Assembly (NCBI RefSeq): GCF_000377505.1
Contig: NZ_KB898189.1
Coordinates: forward strand, 248,001-312,000
Length of the DNA stretch: 64,000 nt
DNA from: Paenibacillus massiliensis 2301065 = DSM 16942
GTDB lineage: Bacteria; Bacillota; Bacilli; Paenibacillales; Paenibacillaceae
Direction: 5' to 3'
The notes beneath the pieces are model-generated. The model saw only the letters and a list, made by a program, of their open reading frames with translations. It was not told the DNA's origin and ran no database searches. The position numbers were made by a program, and so were the translations under genes. Shown here piece by piece: positions 16,733 through 25,650 of this stretch (its first letter is position 1; the number at the start of each line of letters is the position of its first letter).

Positions 16733-17386
16733 CTACAGTGACATCTCACGACCATGAATACGGAGATAGGCTTCCTTACTTTCATAATCTGGCATAATAC
16801 TGCCCACCTTTCTCCAGAAGGAACGATCATGATTCATATGCAGAATATGACACAGCTCATGCACAATGACATAATCAATCACCTCTGGCGGTGCCATAAT
16901 AAGCCGATAATTAAAGGTTAATTTCTTATCCCAGCTGCAGCTCCCCCACTTGGTCTGTGATTCTACGATATCAATGGATTTGGGCTTGACCTTGAGCTTC
17001 TGCTGATATGCCACAATACGCTCCTGGATGACTTTTTTGCAAGCCGCAAAATAGAACCGCTTGAGCTCAGCCCTCCGTTGCTCCTCGTTCAGTCCCTCTA
17101 CACCTATAAGCTCGTGCAGAGCCTGCTCCCGGCCCAGATACATGAATCTCGCATCCGCTTCGTACTCTCTGGCCTGCGGCCCCTCCAGTCGCTGAGCAAG
17201 CAGCTTGGACTGACGTACAATGGCATCACCACGCTCCCGTACCCACTGCTCCAGCATCTCATGACTTGTATGGCGCGGGGCTTTAATCGTAAGCATATAC
17301 GGAAGGTCAAGGGTAACGGTGAGCTTGCTGCCCTTGGTGTATTGGACATGACAATGAATGACATGACCATCAATTTCAACATTCAT
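16733..17386 (-). CDS. YgjP/DUF45-type zinc metallopeptidase
   Basis: A 217-residue protein. ATG 17384-17386 is chosen because GAGGAG lies six bases upstream; a longer in-frame extension reaches 17458 into the LysR gene. The active-site motif is VHELCHILHMNHDRSFW near the C-terminus (HExxH plus downstream His), preceded by SQTKWGSCSWDKKLTFNYRL, the conserved YgjP/SprT-like signature. It is a predicted cytosolic zinc hydrolase (M48-like). It follows the LysR gene on the same strand by 29 bp. Confidence 0.88.
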   Translation of the reverse strand: MNVEIDGHVIHCHVQYTKGSKLTVTLDLPYMLTIKAPRHTSHEMLEQWVRERGDAIVRQSKLLAQRLEGPQAREYEADARFMYLGREQALHELIGVEGLNEEQRRAELKRFYFAACKKVIQERIVAYQQKLKVKPKSIDIVESQTKWGSCSWDKKLTFNYRLIMAPPEVIDYVIVHELCHILHMNHDRSFWRKVGSIMPDYESKEAYLRIHGREMSL

Positions 17387-17415
17387 AGGCTTCTCCTCTG
17401 GACTGTATTTATCAT

Positions 17416-18345
17416 TCATCGAGCCTGAATCTGCTCTGTCTCCATCGCGTGAATGCATTGCTGCATGAAGCGCTCAGCGGCCACAGCAAGCTCCCTTGAT
17501 TCCGATTGCACAAAGCCAATCTGCATCTTCGGCTGTTCCGTGACATTTAGCTCAATCAGCTTCAATTGGCCTAACTTCCACAATGGATGGTGGTAGAACG
17601 AGAAATCATGACCGATGGTGGCTGCAATATTGCCACTCAGCACCGTGGTGATGGCTTCCGCATTGTTCGTGTTAAATAAGATCGATAAAGGTCCGTGCTG
17701 GTATGTGAACTCCTCCACGAAATCCTCGATGAAGCCGTCCCGATACAAGGCAAGCGGATAAGCTTTCAGCTGCGCTGGACTAATACGCTTAAGCTTCGCC
17801 AGCTCCGATTGATGATGGACACACACCACTAGACGGGTCGCATGCAGCGGACGAAAATGTAATCCCCCGAGGCTTCTCAGATCTTTGTCATAGATCACGA
17901 TAAATCCGAGATGGGTCCTGTTACTACGAATGTCCCGAATGATCTCCATGGAACCCTTTTCTTCAATGGATATACTGAGCAAGGGATGCTCCTGCTTCAT
18001 CTGTGCAACGGTGCGGACCAGATGTGGCATGACACTTGGAAAAGCAGCAACGCTGAGCTCCCCAGTCATCAGATCCGGGTCTGTATACATCAATCTCAAT
18101 TCATCCATCTGCTGCAGGATGTCCAGTGCCTTCGCGATGAAAGCCTTGCCCGCCGGGGTAGGCACAGTGCCGCTTCGTGAGCGCTCGAACAACGTCATGT
18201 GTAGCTCCTGCTCCAGCCGTTGAATGGACTGACTGATGGCAGACTGCGTCACATGAAGATGGGCTGAGGCGGCAGACAACGATTGCGCTTTAGCAACCTC
18301 CACAACGTACTTCAACTGCTCCAGGTTCACCTTCATCCCCCCCAT
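17416..18345 (-). CDS. LysR-family transcriptional regulator
   Basis: About 309 residues. The N-terminal winged HTH is MKVNLEQLKYVVEVAK...LHVTQSAISQSIQRLEQEL, and the PBP2-like effector domain begins near residue 90 (GELSVAAFPSVMPHLV). Two ATGs (18345 and 18336) and a GTG compete as start; a G-rich RBS lies between them. It is divergent from the butanediol dehydrogenase gene with a 144-bp AT-rich gap that contains an ATTAATTTAATTAAT palindrome at 18361, so it probably regulates that gene. Confidence 0.9.
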   Translation of the reverse strand: MGGMKVNLEQLKYVVEVAKAQSLSAASAHLHVTQSAISQSIQRLEQELHMTLFERSRSGTVPTPAGKAFIAKALDILQQMDELRLMYTDPDLMTGELSVAAFPSVMPHLVRTVAQMKQEHPLLSISIEEKGSMEIIRDIRSNRTHLGFIVIYDKDLRSLGGLHFRPLHATRLVVCVHHQSELAKLKRISPAQLKAYPLALYRDGFIEDFVEEFTYQHGPLSILFNTNNAEAITTVLSGNIAATIGHDFSFYHHPLWKLGQLKLIELNVTEQPKMQIGFVQSESRELAVAAERFMQQCIHAMETEQIQAR

Positions 18346-18489
18346 TCATGAGTATTTTCCATTAATTTAATTAATACTAACATTAATAAGCATAATTATA
18401 AATGATATAAGTAAAGGGCTATAATGATATTAGTTCATCATTTATTCATATTTCTTCATATTTTCGACGAAAAAGGAGAGATTGTTCAT

Positions 18490-19533
18490 ATGAAAGCAGC
18501 TGTATGGTATGGCAAGCATGATGTAAGAGTAGAGGAACGCAATATTCCTGAAGCCGGCCCTCGGCAGGTCCAGATTCAAGTAGAATTCGCAGGCATTTGC
18601 GGAAGTGACCTGCACGCCTATCACCACGGTGTTGGCATTCAGGAGGGTAGTGAGCATCCGCTGTCCAAGCAGAAGGCTCCGTTGACGCTGGGACATGAAT
18701 TTTCAGGCACGGTCAGCGCATTAGGTGAAGGTGTAAGTGGGATCAGCATAGGGGATCGCGTCGTGGTGGAGCCGTTATACCACTGTGGACAATGCGAATA
18801 CTGTATTCAGGGAAAATACAATCAGTGCAGTCAGTTTGGCTTCGTCGGGCTGAATGGAGATGGCGGTTTTGCCAAATTCGTGGTTGTCGAGGATTACATG
18901 GTGCATCGTCTGCCTGAGCAGGTATCCTATGAGGAAGCAGCACTGGTAGAACCGACAGCTGTAGCATTCCACGCTGTACGTCACAGCAAGCTGAAGGTAG
19001 GACAAAAGGTGGCTGTGTATGGTGCAGGCCCGATCGGTCTACTGACGGTTCTGGCTGCGAAGGCGGCAGGTGCAGCGGAGATCTATGCCGTGGATGTATT
19101 CCAGGAGCGTCTTGACCTAGCGGCTCAATTGGGAGCCATTCCTGTGAACAGCGCGAATGTGAATGCTACAGAGGTCATTACCAGTCGTTCCGGAGGCATT
19201 GATGTAGCCTTTGAGGCAGCGGGTGTACAGCCTACGCTCAATAGTGCAGTATCTGTCGTTAAGAAAGGCGGCGAGGTCGTCGTCGTGGCAGCCATTCCTG
19301 AACCGCTGCAGCTGAACTTCTTCGAGTTGCTGGTGAAGGAAGCGAATGTGACGTCCACGCTGGCCTACCGCCACATCTTCCCTGAGGTGCTCTCATTGAT
19401 CGCAAGCGGTGCATTGAATGTCAAACCGATCATCACCAAGAAAATCAAGCTCGATGACATCGTAGAGGAAGGGCTTGAGCTGCTGATGAAGGACAAGCGG
19501 CATGCCAAGATTCTTGTACAGATCGGTTCATAA
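18490..19533 (+). CDS. bdhA: zinc-dependent 2,3-butanediol (acetoin)/alcohol dehydrogenase
   Basis: A 347-residue medium-chain dehydrogenase starting at ATG 18490 with AAGGAGAG upstream. Catalytic zinc ligands: Cys in GICGSDLHAY and His-Glu in GHEFSGTV. The structural zinc loop is CGQCEYCIQGKYNQC. The NAD-binding Rossmann motif is VYGAGPIGLLTVLAAKAAGA. The YHHGVGIQEG insert near the substrate loop resembles (R,R)-2,3-butanediol dehydrogenases of Bacilli, which interconvert acetoin and 2,3-butanediol. Related sugar-alcohol dehydrogenases cannot be excluded. It is divergently paired with a LysR regulator. Confidence 0.85.
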   Translation: MKAAVWYGKHDVRVEERNIPEAGPRQVQIQVEFAGICGSDLHAYHHGVGIQEGSEHPLSKQKAPLTLGHEFSGTVSALGEGVSGISIGDRVVVEPLYHCGQCEYCIQGKYNQCSQFGFVGLNGDGGFAKFVVVEDYMVHRLPEQVSYEEAALVEPTAVAFHAVRHSKLKVGQKVAVYGAGPIGLLTVLAAKAAGAAEIYAVDVFQERLDLAAQLGAIPVNSANVNATEVITSRSGGIDVAFEAAGVQPTLNSAVSVVKKGGEVVVVAAIPEPLQLNFFELLVKEANVTSTLAYRHIFPEVLSLIASGALNVKPIITKKIKLDDIVEEGLELLMKDKRHAKILVQIGS

Positions 19534-19540
19534 CCGTACC

Positions 19541-19749
19541 AGTACCAAATCAAATGTGAGCGTAGAGCGCTGCAAGCGGGGAGCCCTGTCGACCACGGTT
19601 AAGCTTGCTGTTCTTTGGAACGAAGATAGCAACCGATGAACAGCAAGCTTAAAGGCGGACACTTTGTTTCTCTAGGGCTTCCCCGCTCTCCGCTTAGAGC
19701 TATGCCCACCAGATGATTCAACATGGAGCCAGATTCGTGAGAGCTCTAG
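19541..19749. repeat. dispersed palindromic element, copy 1 (full length, decayed ends)
   Basis: About 209 bp, closely similar along its whole length to 58180-58389. Internal inverted arms AAGCGGGGAGCCC/GGGCTTCCCCGCT and AAGCTTGCTGTTC/GAACAGCAAGCTT can form a long imperfect hairpin. The left end keeps AGTACC, but the terminal inverted repeats seen in copy 2 are degraded. It lies in the gap between the dehydrogenase gene and the convergent DUF5695 gene. Confidence 0.85.
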
Positions 19750-19822
19750 CTACTCATTTACAAGTCTACGCTTTAAGAGTAGCTCTGTTAACTCACTGAA
19801 TATAGTGATTCTATCAGTACAC

Positions 19823-19863
19823 AGAAGCCCTCTCAACCACTTCACGTGGTTAGGAGGGCTTCT
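19823..19863. terminator. bidirectional terminator between bdhA and the DUF5695 gene
   Basis: An 18-bp stem with two mismatches and a 5-base loop (TTCAC), 36 bp from the DUF5695 stop. The symmetric position between convergent genes suggests it serves both. Confidence 0.75.
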
Positions 19864-19898
19864 GCTGTGTCCTAAAATGTTGTGTTCAAAGGGGCGCT

Positions 19899-22800
19899 TT
19901 AGAAGGCATGAGTCCCTGAGATTTTACTGTGATCAGGCTTCTGCCAACCCGCGTCCAGCAAACTCGTACCCTGTAGTGTCGCATCCTGTGGCCCCATATC
20001 CTGCGCATCCTGTTCTGCTTCAGGTGCCACTGAATTCGCCTCGACGACCGTAATGACCGCCTTAGCCAGCATTTCGGTTCCCTCCACTTCACCCGTGACC
20101 TCAAATGTACCCGGTGCCGCATACTGTGCAGCATCCATTTCTCCCCACACGACATTCAGCCATGTCGTCGAGCCGTCACCATAAGTTGCTTCGATGACAC
20201 TTGGCAGCTCTGGCTTGATTCCTACCTGCGTCGTTACCTGCACTTCCTGCAAAACCATCGTATTCGTGATGGCCTGCTGCAGCGTAGTCGCATCAGCCAG
20301 CGCCTGAATCTCTGTAGCATTCAGTGCACGGCTGTATACGCGGAAATCATCCACTAGCCCGTTGAAATAAGGATCAGGATACTGTGACTTCCCGATGTAA
20401 TTATTCTTCGTCTGACCTAGACGCTGTGGCGTCAATGTCATATTGGTGTTGCGACCTACCTCCTGTCCGTCCACATAGAGAATACCTGTCGAGCCTTGCA
20501 GCGTGACTGCCACATGCTTCCATACTCCCGTAGGCAGCGCAGGGCCGCTGATCGTCTGCTCTTGTCCCGGCCCATTCCCCTGAACGGTGATAGCGAAGAG
20601 CATTCGATTACCTGCTTTAGGTGTCAGGAACATATATTCATTCGTACCCGACCCGAAGTCAAATACTCGCATATAATCGCTGAGAGTATTCGCCTTGACC
20701 CAACTGGAGACGGTCAATTGCTCGGCGCGACTCACCATACCAGCCGGAAGCTGTACATAACTATCCGTACCATTCAGGCTGACGGCCCTGCCTGCGATCC
20801 CCTGTGTCCGTGCCACCGCTCCGCGAATGGCAGCATCATTCCCACTGCCAGAGGAATCTACGACAGCAGCCCCGCCGCTCTCATTGAACTTATACAACGC
20901 CAGCTGCTCTGGCAGCGGAGCCGCTGCCTCTACGATGACGGTAACCGTGTCCTCCGCCGTCAGCAGTGAATCACTGGCTGTCAGCTTGAAGCGATAGGTT
21001 CCCGGCTCAGATACCGTCACCTTCGTGCGGAGCGAGCTTGATCTGTTGAAGGTAACCGTAGCATCCTGCGGCCCTTCCGCCAGACTCCATTCAGTCGTCA
21101 CTTCTCCTTCCGGCAGTCCATCGTCAGTCACGGTTCCTTTCAGCGCCACTGGATCAGGCTGCTTCACCGTAGCATCCTCACCGGCATCAACAACAGGTGG
21201 CTGATTCGGATCAGGTGTAGTCGGGGTCAGCTCGACCGTATAGCTCGTAGCCGATCCGATCTCCAGAGCAAGTCTGTTAACGGGGGCATAGGCGTTAAAC
21301 TTACCGCGCACTTCCCCATTTACCTCGATCAGATAGGTTCCCTTCTGCAGGCCTTCAAAGGTGACGTAAGTCGTATGCGCCTGACCTGGTGTCTGATTCT
21401 TCAGTTCAAACCACACGTAATCCTTCGCTGTCGAGAGCTTCGCTTCTGTAAATTGATCCTTGGATAGCTCCATGTACAGCTTTTCGGTAATCAGATTGAT
21501 TCGTTTGTACAGTCCATCCAAAGGCTCGATGGTATAGATATTATCATTCTTGCTCACCTCTGCCCCGTAACCTGTAAGGCCAAAGATCGGGTCTACGGCA
21601 ACGTCCGCGCTTAACGTATGAAGCGCTCCGAACAGACCCAGGTCTGCCTCGCCGCTCATACCGCGCCAGCCATTGAACAGCGGTACATTGCGGCCACCAC
21701 CGGTACCGTTCGTACCATAGTTGCCCTTTTCAGCCTGATATGTCCAAGCTACGGCACCGATATTCTCAGGATCTGCACTGATCTGTCCTGAATTGATGGC
21801 ACCTACATTCGCAATCTTGGCAGCATAGGACATACGCTGCTGAACCTCACGATCCTCGTTCTCATGATACCGAATCCAGTCGTCCATTGCGTACCCCGCT
21901 AGCGCGGTTGTGTACTGGAAGTTGAACCAGTTCTCTCCGGTGATCGTAACGGGATCAGCATAGTAGTACCATATAGGCATATGACCACGTGACGCTCGGG
22001 TCTTGGCATTGATTTTACCCATCATATCGAGTGCCTTGCTCTCTTCTTCCCCTGCAGCCTTCTTCATCTTGGCCAGCGTATACACAGCTTCTTCGCCGGT
22101 GTTGTCATAGCTGTATTCGGAGCCGTAAGGATATTTGGTATTCTTGAAATTGTTGAACTTGCGGTCCATCTTCTCTACGATATCGTCCGCCTCGTCATCC
22201 AGCCCCTCATTACGCAGCGCCTGGATTATGTCCGGGGTCGTCAGCTCGCCCATCAGGCCTGTGTTCCAATTGTAGGCGACAGGCCCTTCATACAGAGCTT
22301 TGAAGATATTATAGGCTCTAAGCAGGTAAGTCTCCGGTGGATGCTCATAATCGATCATCTCCGGGTATTCCTTGGCAATCTTGTACATGCTGAAGTACGT
22401 ATTGTAGACATGAGGATATGCGTATCCCCGGTATGTCGGTGTCGTATTCGGCTCTGGCATCAGGAAATCATGAATCAGGTAGTCCTCATGATGCCCATTC
22501 ATCAGATTCGTCCAGATGGCTGTCTCCAGATAGTCGTCAACGGCCTGGATTTCCCGCGCTACGGGAGCCAGTACATTTTTCTCCGCCAGAAACTGTCCGT
22601 GGGTCAGCCCCCAGTCATCGCCCCAGCCCCAATAGCCATTGAAGACGTTGCGCTTGGACTTGGTATGCATCATCCAGTCGTCGAATACCTTGTCACGCAG
22701 GTCTCCAGGCACATTCCATTGTGTCTTGTCGACCATGAAGGTCGAATGCCGCTGCAGGGCCTGATCAATCGGCTCAATCCCGTAGAACTGCAATACACTG

Positions 22801-23924
22801 CGCTGTCCGTTCCCATACTGGACGGTAATATTATTCGGACCCAGCTGCGCAAAATGCAGCTCATAGATGTGATGTCCGCCCGGCTTGGTCTCCAGCAGCG
22901 GAACGACATTCCCCTGCGCATCCGTTACCTGCTGAATGGACTGCTGCGTGCGCAGATCCACCTTGGCCTTCTGATTCGTAGGTACAATCATCCCTGGTAC
23001 GACCGTTACATCCAGCAGACTCTCCTCATAGAGCGTGTTCTTCATATCCTGCTCATCGTCTACCGCTATGAACTTGAAGCCGTAATTCCGGCTCGCGCCG
23101 GGCTGCAGTATCAGGCTTGTATTCGGCAGATAGCCACGGTTCGTGGACTTGATGACGTTGGAGTGAATATAGAACACATTCAGCCCCTCAATCCATTTGC
23201 CCTCGTTAGCCGGATTCCATGCCCATTTGCTGCCCGGATGCTCTTCATCCCGCCAGCGGTCCTGATATTCGAAGCCCGCACCTGTGGAAGCATCAGGAAT
23301 CAGCAGCAGGAACGGACCCACGCCGCTAGGACGTCCTGCCGTGATATAAGAGCTATTGTTGCCTACAAAGGAATGCGTCACTACTCTTGTCTCATAGATC
23401 GCATCCCCATACGTCCACTGCTCATTGAATGGGAGTGGCAGACCGAAATCTCCGATCTCAAGCACTTTACCACTCGTATTCTTCACCTCTATGTTCCATA
23501 GCACCGAACCATCTGATTCTGCCGTATAGGTCTCGATGACTTTGAAGTTGCGGATGCCTTCAGGCCGACTTGAGTTCTCGTACGTAACAGTGACCTTGTT
23601 GCCACTCTTCGTGATCGTACGGGCATCGGCTGACTGATTCGTCCAGGCCTTGGTCCAGCTTCCCCCATCCAGTCTGTACGTGAACATCAGCTCACCCAGC
23701 CATTGATGATCCGCTGTGTTCTGCTCCGGAGTCACGACAGCATTCATCACATACTCTGTGGGAAAGGTGTCCCCATTAATGCGCAGGGATGAGATTTCCC
23801 CGTGTTGCCCCGTCTGAATCGTTAGCTCGCCCGTCGACAGCTCATGTGCCGCAGCCGTCTGCTGCCACCATATTGAAGCTGTAGTGAGCAGCAACAGAGT
23901 CGCCAGAAATGCTTTGATCTTCAT
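19899..23924 (-). CDS. large secreted DUF5695/LamG/Ig-like multidomain protein, probable polysaccharide-acting enzyme
   Basis: A 1341-residue protein from ATG 23922-23924. Residues 1-27 form a signal peptide ending QQTAAAHELS. Residues 30 to about 420 form a beta-rich N-terminal part and 420-800 an alpha-helical, hydrolase-like region. About 880-980 is a PKD/Ig-like domain (PPVVDAGEDATVKQPDPVAL), 985-1170 a LamG/concanavalin-like domain (ALYKFNESGGAAVVDSSGSG) and 1175-1275 a bacterial Ig-like domain. The N-terminal two thirds match DUF5695 as I recall it. The catalytic residues and substrate are unknown. Its neighbours (GPH symporter, GH127, AraC) point to plant arabinan or hydroxyproline-linked arabinosides. 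A cre-like site precedes it. Confidence 0.75.
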   Translation of the reverse strand: MKIKAFLATLLLLTTASIWWQQTAAAHELSTGELTIQTGQHGEISSLRINGDTFPTEYVMNAVVTPEQNTADHQWLGELMFTYRLDGGSWTKAWTNQSADARTITKSGNKVTVTYENSSRPEGIRNFKVIETYTAESDGSVLWNIEVKNTSGKVLEIGDFGLPLPFNEQWTYGDAIYETRVVTHSFVGNNSSYITAGRPSGVGPFLLLIPDASTGAGFEYQDRWRDEEHPGSKWAWNPANEGKWIEGLNVFYIHSNVIKSTNRGYLPNTSLILQPGASRNYGFKFIAVDDEQDMKNTLYEESLLDVTVVPGMIVPTNQKAKVDLRTQQSIQQVTDAQGNVVPLLETKPGGHHIYELHFAQLGPNNITVQYGNGQRSVLQFYGIEPIDQALQRHSTFMVDKTQWNVPGDLRDKVFDDWMMHTKSKRNVFNGYWGWGDDWGLTHGQFLAEKNVLAPVAREIQAVDDYLETAIWTNLMNGHHEDYLIHDFLMPEPNTTPTYRGYAYPHVYNTYFSMYKIAKEYPEMIDYEHPPETYLLRAYNIFKALYEGPVAYNWNTGLMGELTTPDIIQALRNEGLDDEADDIVEKMDRKFNNFKNTKYPYGSEYSYDNTGEEAVYTLAKMKKAAGEEESKALDMMGKINAKTRASRGHMPIWYYYADPVTITGENWFNFQYTTALAGYAMDDWIRYHENEDREVQQRMSYAAKIANVGAINSGQISADPENIGAVAWTYQAEKGNYGTNGTGGGRNVPLFNGWRGMSGEADLGLFGALHTLSADVAVDPIFGLTGYGAEVSKNDNIYTIEPLDGLYKRINLITEKLYMELSKDQFTEAKLSTAKDYVWFELKNQTPGQAHTTYVTFEGLQKGTYLIEVNGEVRGKFNAYAPVNRLALEIGSATSYTVELTPTTPDPNQPPVVDAGEDATVKQPDPVALKGTVTDDGLPEGEVTTEWSLAEGPQDATVTFNRSSSLRTKVTVSEPGTYRFKLTASDSLLTAEDTVTVIVEAAAPLPEQLALYKFNESGGAAVVDSSGSGNDAAIRGAVARTQGIAGRAVSLNGTDSYVQLPAGMVSRAEQLTVSSWVKANTLSDYMRVFDFGSGTNEYMFLTPKAGNRMLFAITVQGNGPGQEQTISGPALPTGVWKHVAVTLQGSTGILYVDGQEVGRNTNMTLTPQRLGQTKNNYIGKSQYPDPYFNGLVDDFRVYSRALNATEIQALADATTLQQAITNTMVLQEVQVTTQVGIKPELPSVIEATYGDGSTTWLNVVWGEMDAAQYAAPGTFEVTGEVEGTEMLAKAVITVVEANSVAPEAEQDAQDMGPQDATLQGTSLLDAGWQKPDHSKISGTHAF

Positions 23925-24016
23925 CGACACGGCCCCCTTCTGGAACCGGAGTTCCTGGTTTGCTTGCCAATCTCCTGAAGTCTCATCATGTCGCCGCAAC
24001 CTCCTTTTCCTGGAAA

Positions 24017-24029
24017 TGTAAGCGTTACA
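24017..24029 (-). promoter_or_regulatory. cre-like catabolite-repression site upstream of the DUF5695 gene
   Basis: TGTAAGCGTTACA has perfect TGTAA/TTACA arms and agrees with the CcpA cre consensus at all but one position. It lies 93 bp upstream of the start codon. A LacI-family operator is the alternative reading. Confidence 0.6.
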
Positions 24030-24130
24030 AAATCATTGTACAAAGCATATCGTCCCGCTGAAATAAACAGGATCAACCGATATTTGTAGAATTCCAACCT
24101 TTCATGGAGATTACATGTCGCAAGTTGAAC

Positions 24131-24170
24131 TAAAAAACGCAAGCTCTGTCCGGCCAGCGGAGAGCTTGCG
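24131..24170 (-). terminator. terminator after the GPH symporter gene
   Basis: A perfect 10-bp stem (24138-24147 with 24161-24170) followed on the minus strand by TTTTTA, 50 bp after the symporter stop. It separates the symporter/GH127 unit from the DUF5695 gene. Confidence 0.75.
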
Positions 24171-24219
24171 CAGCTTATAAGACTCGTTGTGTACAGCCAA
24201 TGCTTCTCAATACTAAATA

Positions 24220-25596
24220 CTAAGCTTCCCTTCTGCTTAATAGCTCCTGCTGAATCACACACTCATTACGCTCGAACCTCTTATACCAGAGCATCGGCAA
24301 AGTCCCAAGCAAGAAGATCACGAACGGCAGCCAAATAAAGCTGAACTGAATGCCTGACAATGCTGTAGGTGTCTGCACGCTTCCCGCAATATATCCAGTC
24401 TGCGCCATCACCCATGCGGGCAGCAATCCACCGATGCCACTACCTGCCTTTATACAAAATGCACTGCCGATCGAAGTCAGGAAGCCACTGGCCCGAATGC
24501 CATTCTTCCACTCGCCATAATCTACCGTATCTGACAGCATAGCGAATGGCATGGAGCAAGCAAAGCCTGATCCAAGTGCACCGATAATCCAGCCTACAAT
24601 AATCATCGTCAGGCTCGTATCCCCAACAAGAATCACGACCTGCCCCAACGAGGCCAGCACCAATCCGATCACCATAATCATGTACTTGCCCATACGACGG
24701 GCAAATAGCGGAATCAGCACCATGGAGATGAGCTGCAGCGAGGTCAAAGCATTGATTAAGGGCACCAGATCCTTGCTGTTCAGGTTGTATTGCAAATAAT
24801 AGATCAGCGTCGCTGAACGAATATTGAGTCCGATCCAATAGCAGAGATTGGCGGTGACAACGAGCATCCAGGGCCAATTGCGCTTGATGGCCGCAAAGCT
24901 CTTGGCAATTGGTATGGACTGTCGCTTGACTATCGTATGCTCACGCAGATAAGCAAACGCCGTAATGAACATCAGGACAGCCAGCACACCGAACAACGAC
25001 AGCGTAAGTGTGAAGCCCCTCTGATCATTCCCCTGACCGAGAAAGCCGACCAGTGGCAAAGTAAAGGTCGTAGCAACGAAGAAGCCTATATTTCCACCCA
25101 CCATTCGGTAGGAGTTCAGCACAACGCGTTCATTGGAATCCGTGCTCAGATTCGGCAGAATCGAGGTAATCGGAGTACTGATCCCTGTGTACAAAATACC
25201 CGCTATGATATAGGTGGCTGCAGCATAGGCTATTTTGGCTGAATCGCTCCAGTCTGGTGTCGTAAAGGTGAGCACCATGAACACCGCAAATGGAATAGAC
25301 AGCCAGAGAAAATACGGCCTGCTCTGGCCATATTTCGATGTCGTCCGGTCAATCAGAATTCCCCAGATTGGAGCATCAATCGCATCCAGCAAGCGGGTAA
25401 TGAACAGCAGCGTACCCGCAATGCCGATGGATAAGCCAAACACATCCGTATAAAAGTACAACAGGTAGCTCGAAATGACGCAATATAGCAAGTTGCCAGC
25501 CGTATCTGTTAGCGAGTAGCTGATTTTGCGATGAAATGGCACCTTTCCGGTAGGAATCTCGGTTGCTGGCGATGGGCCCACAATTTTAGTGCTCAT
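24220..25596 (-). CDS. GPH-family glycoside:cation symporter (MFS)
   Basis: A 458-residue, 12-helix protein starting at ATG 25594-25596 behind GGGAG. Signatures: KISYSLTDTAGNLLYCVISS, FITRLLDAIDAPIWGILIDR and MPFAMLSDTVDYGEWKNGIR, characteristic of the glycoside-pentoside-hexuronide family (XynP/MelB type). It is probably the importer of the arabino-oligosaccharide handled by the GH127 enzyme encoded just upstream (54 bp) on the same strand. Confidence 0.9.
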   Translation of the reverse strand: MSTKIVGPSPATEIPTGKVPFHRKISYSLTDTAGNLLYCVISSYLLYFYTDVFGLSIGIAGTLLFITRLLDAIDAPIWGILIDRTTSKYGQSRPYFLWLSIPFAVFMVLTFTTPDWSDSAKIAYAAATYIIAGILYTGISTPITSILPNLSTDSNERVVLNSYRMVGGNIGFFVATTFTLPLVGFLGQGNDQRGFTLTLSLFGVLAVLMFITAFAYLREHTIVKRQSIPIAKSFAAIKRNWPWMLVVTANLCYWIGLNIRSATLIYYLQYNLNSKDLVPLINALTSLQLISMVLIPLFARRMGKYMIMVIGLVLASLGQVVILVGDTSLTMIIVGWIIGALGSGFACSMPFAMLSDTVDYGEWKNGIRASGFLTSIGSAFCIKAGSGIGGLLPAWVMAQTGYIAGSVQTPTALSGIQFSFIWLPFVIFLLGTLPMLWYKRFERNECVIQQELLSRREA

Positions 25597-25650
25597 AGTT
25601 CATAGCTCCCTTTCTCATCAGTCAATCATCCATAATCACGGCAGGCTTAA

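Noticed and set aside
22341-23501. 386-codon plus-strand open frame
   Set aside because: Antisense to the DUF5695 gene, which has a signal peptide, conserved domains and an RBS; no protein family is recognisable in the antisense frame.
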